NCBI GenBank assembly: GCA_002477565.1
Contig: DLQL01000094.1
Coordinates: forward strand, 1-13,258
DNA length: 13,258 nucleotides
Direction of reading: 5' to 3'
DNA from: Flavobacteriaceae bacterium UBA7433
Lineage (GTDB): Bacteria; Bacteroidota; Bacteroidia; Flavobacteriales; Flavobacteriaceae
In this document: positions 13,121 through 13,258 of the stretch, piece by piece
Layout of the letters: every line of letters starts with the position of its first letter
How positions within the stretch are numbered: position 1 is the stretch's first letter
Made by a program: the position numbers and the translations under genes
The notes under the pieces: model-generated
Database searches by the model: none
Told to the model about the DNA's origin: nothing
Seen by the model: the letters and a program-made list of their open reading frames with translations, nothing else

Positions 13121-13258
13121 TTAAAGCACTTCAGGTGCTAATGATACAATTTTCATGAATGATCTATCACGAAGTTCTCTAGCTACAGGTCCGAATACAC
13201 GAGTACCTGTCATTTCTTCAGAAGCATTTAACAATACACAAGCATTGTCATCAAATCT
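13121..13258 (-). CDS. rplN: 50S ribosomal protein L14 (uL14), 3' part only
   Basis: The window edge cuts this gene: only the last 45 codons and the TAA stop (13121-13123) are present. The translation reads RFDDNACVLLNASEEMTGTR, then VFGPVARELRDRSFMKIVSL and APEVL, which is the well-conserved C-terminus of L14 (family length about 122, so roughly residues 78-122). L14 is a 50S interface protein that contacts the 30S subunit and the L19 region. The frame runs intact to the edge, so this is a window truncation rather than a broken gene. Confidence 0.96.
   Translation of the reverse strand, partial: RFDDNACVLLNASEEMTGTRVFGPVARELRDRSFMKIVSLAPEVL

Noticed and set aside
1..13258. Mobile elements, CRISPR arrays, tRNA/rRNA genes, phage or defence genes
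   Set aside because: None seen: no transposase or integrase motifs, no regular direct repeats, no tRNA-like cloverleaf, and almost all of the DNA is occupied by core housekeeping genes.

Overview
The window reads as chromosomal DNA from a low-GC member of the Bacteroidota, most likely class Flavobacteriia. Four things point that way. (1) The ribosomal gene order is secY-infA-rpmJ-rpsM-rpsK-rpsD-rpoA-rplQ, with no adk or map after secY. (2) Start codons are preceded by A-rich leaders with no convincing Shine-Dalgarno sequence. (3) Several candidate -7 boxes match the Bacteroidota TAnnTTTG pattern. (4) The proteins have the familiar flavobacterial look: a zinc-free L36, a long S14, and L17 with a charged tail. 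Genus cannot be fixed from the sequence. All confident genes are on the minus strand, so transcription runs from right to left.

Right to middle (13258 down to about 4446): the 3' part of the S10/spc region and the whole alpha region as one dense block. The order is rplN (cut by the window edge), rplX, rplE, rpsN, a 233-bp gap, rpsH, rplF, rplR, rpsE, rpmD, rplO, secY, infA, rpmJ (38 codons), rpsM, rpsK, rpsD, rpoA and rplQ. Most neighbours are 2-19 bp apart. Three intercistronic spaces stand out. The rpsN-rpsH gap holds two hairpins and a perfect dyad of promoter-like boxes. The rpsK-rpsD space has nested inverted repeats. The rpoA-rplQ space has a short hairpin. The block ends in a strong intrinsic terminator just after rplQ.

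Middle to left (4445 down to 107): a second unit starts with a promoter-like box right against the rplQ terminator. It encodes a polytopic membrane protein with C-terminal TPR repeats, resembling TMTC/GT-C glycosyltransferases. Its stop codon overlaps the carA start (ATGA). carA is the glutamine-hydrolysing subunit of carbamoyl-phosphate synthase. An AT-rich hairpin lies across the carA stop. After a 150-bp gap comes eno (enolase), closed by a bidirectional terminator at 55-87. Bases 1-54 cannot be assigned with confidence.

The region is mostly core housekeeping: ribosome assembly, translation initiation, RNA polymerase alpha, protein export, pyrimidine/arginine precursor synthesis and glycolysis. 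No mobile element, CRISPR array, tRNA or rRNA was seen, and there is no clear sign of a new multi-gene system. The parts most worth a second look are the membrane-TPR gene inserted between rplQ and carA, and the structured non-coding gaps inside the ribosomal block.
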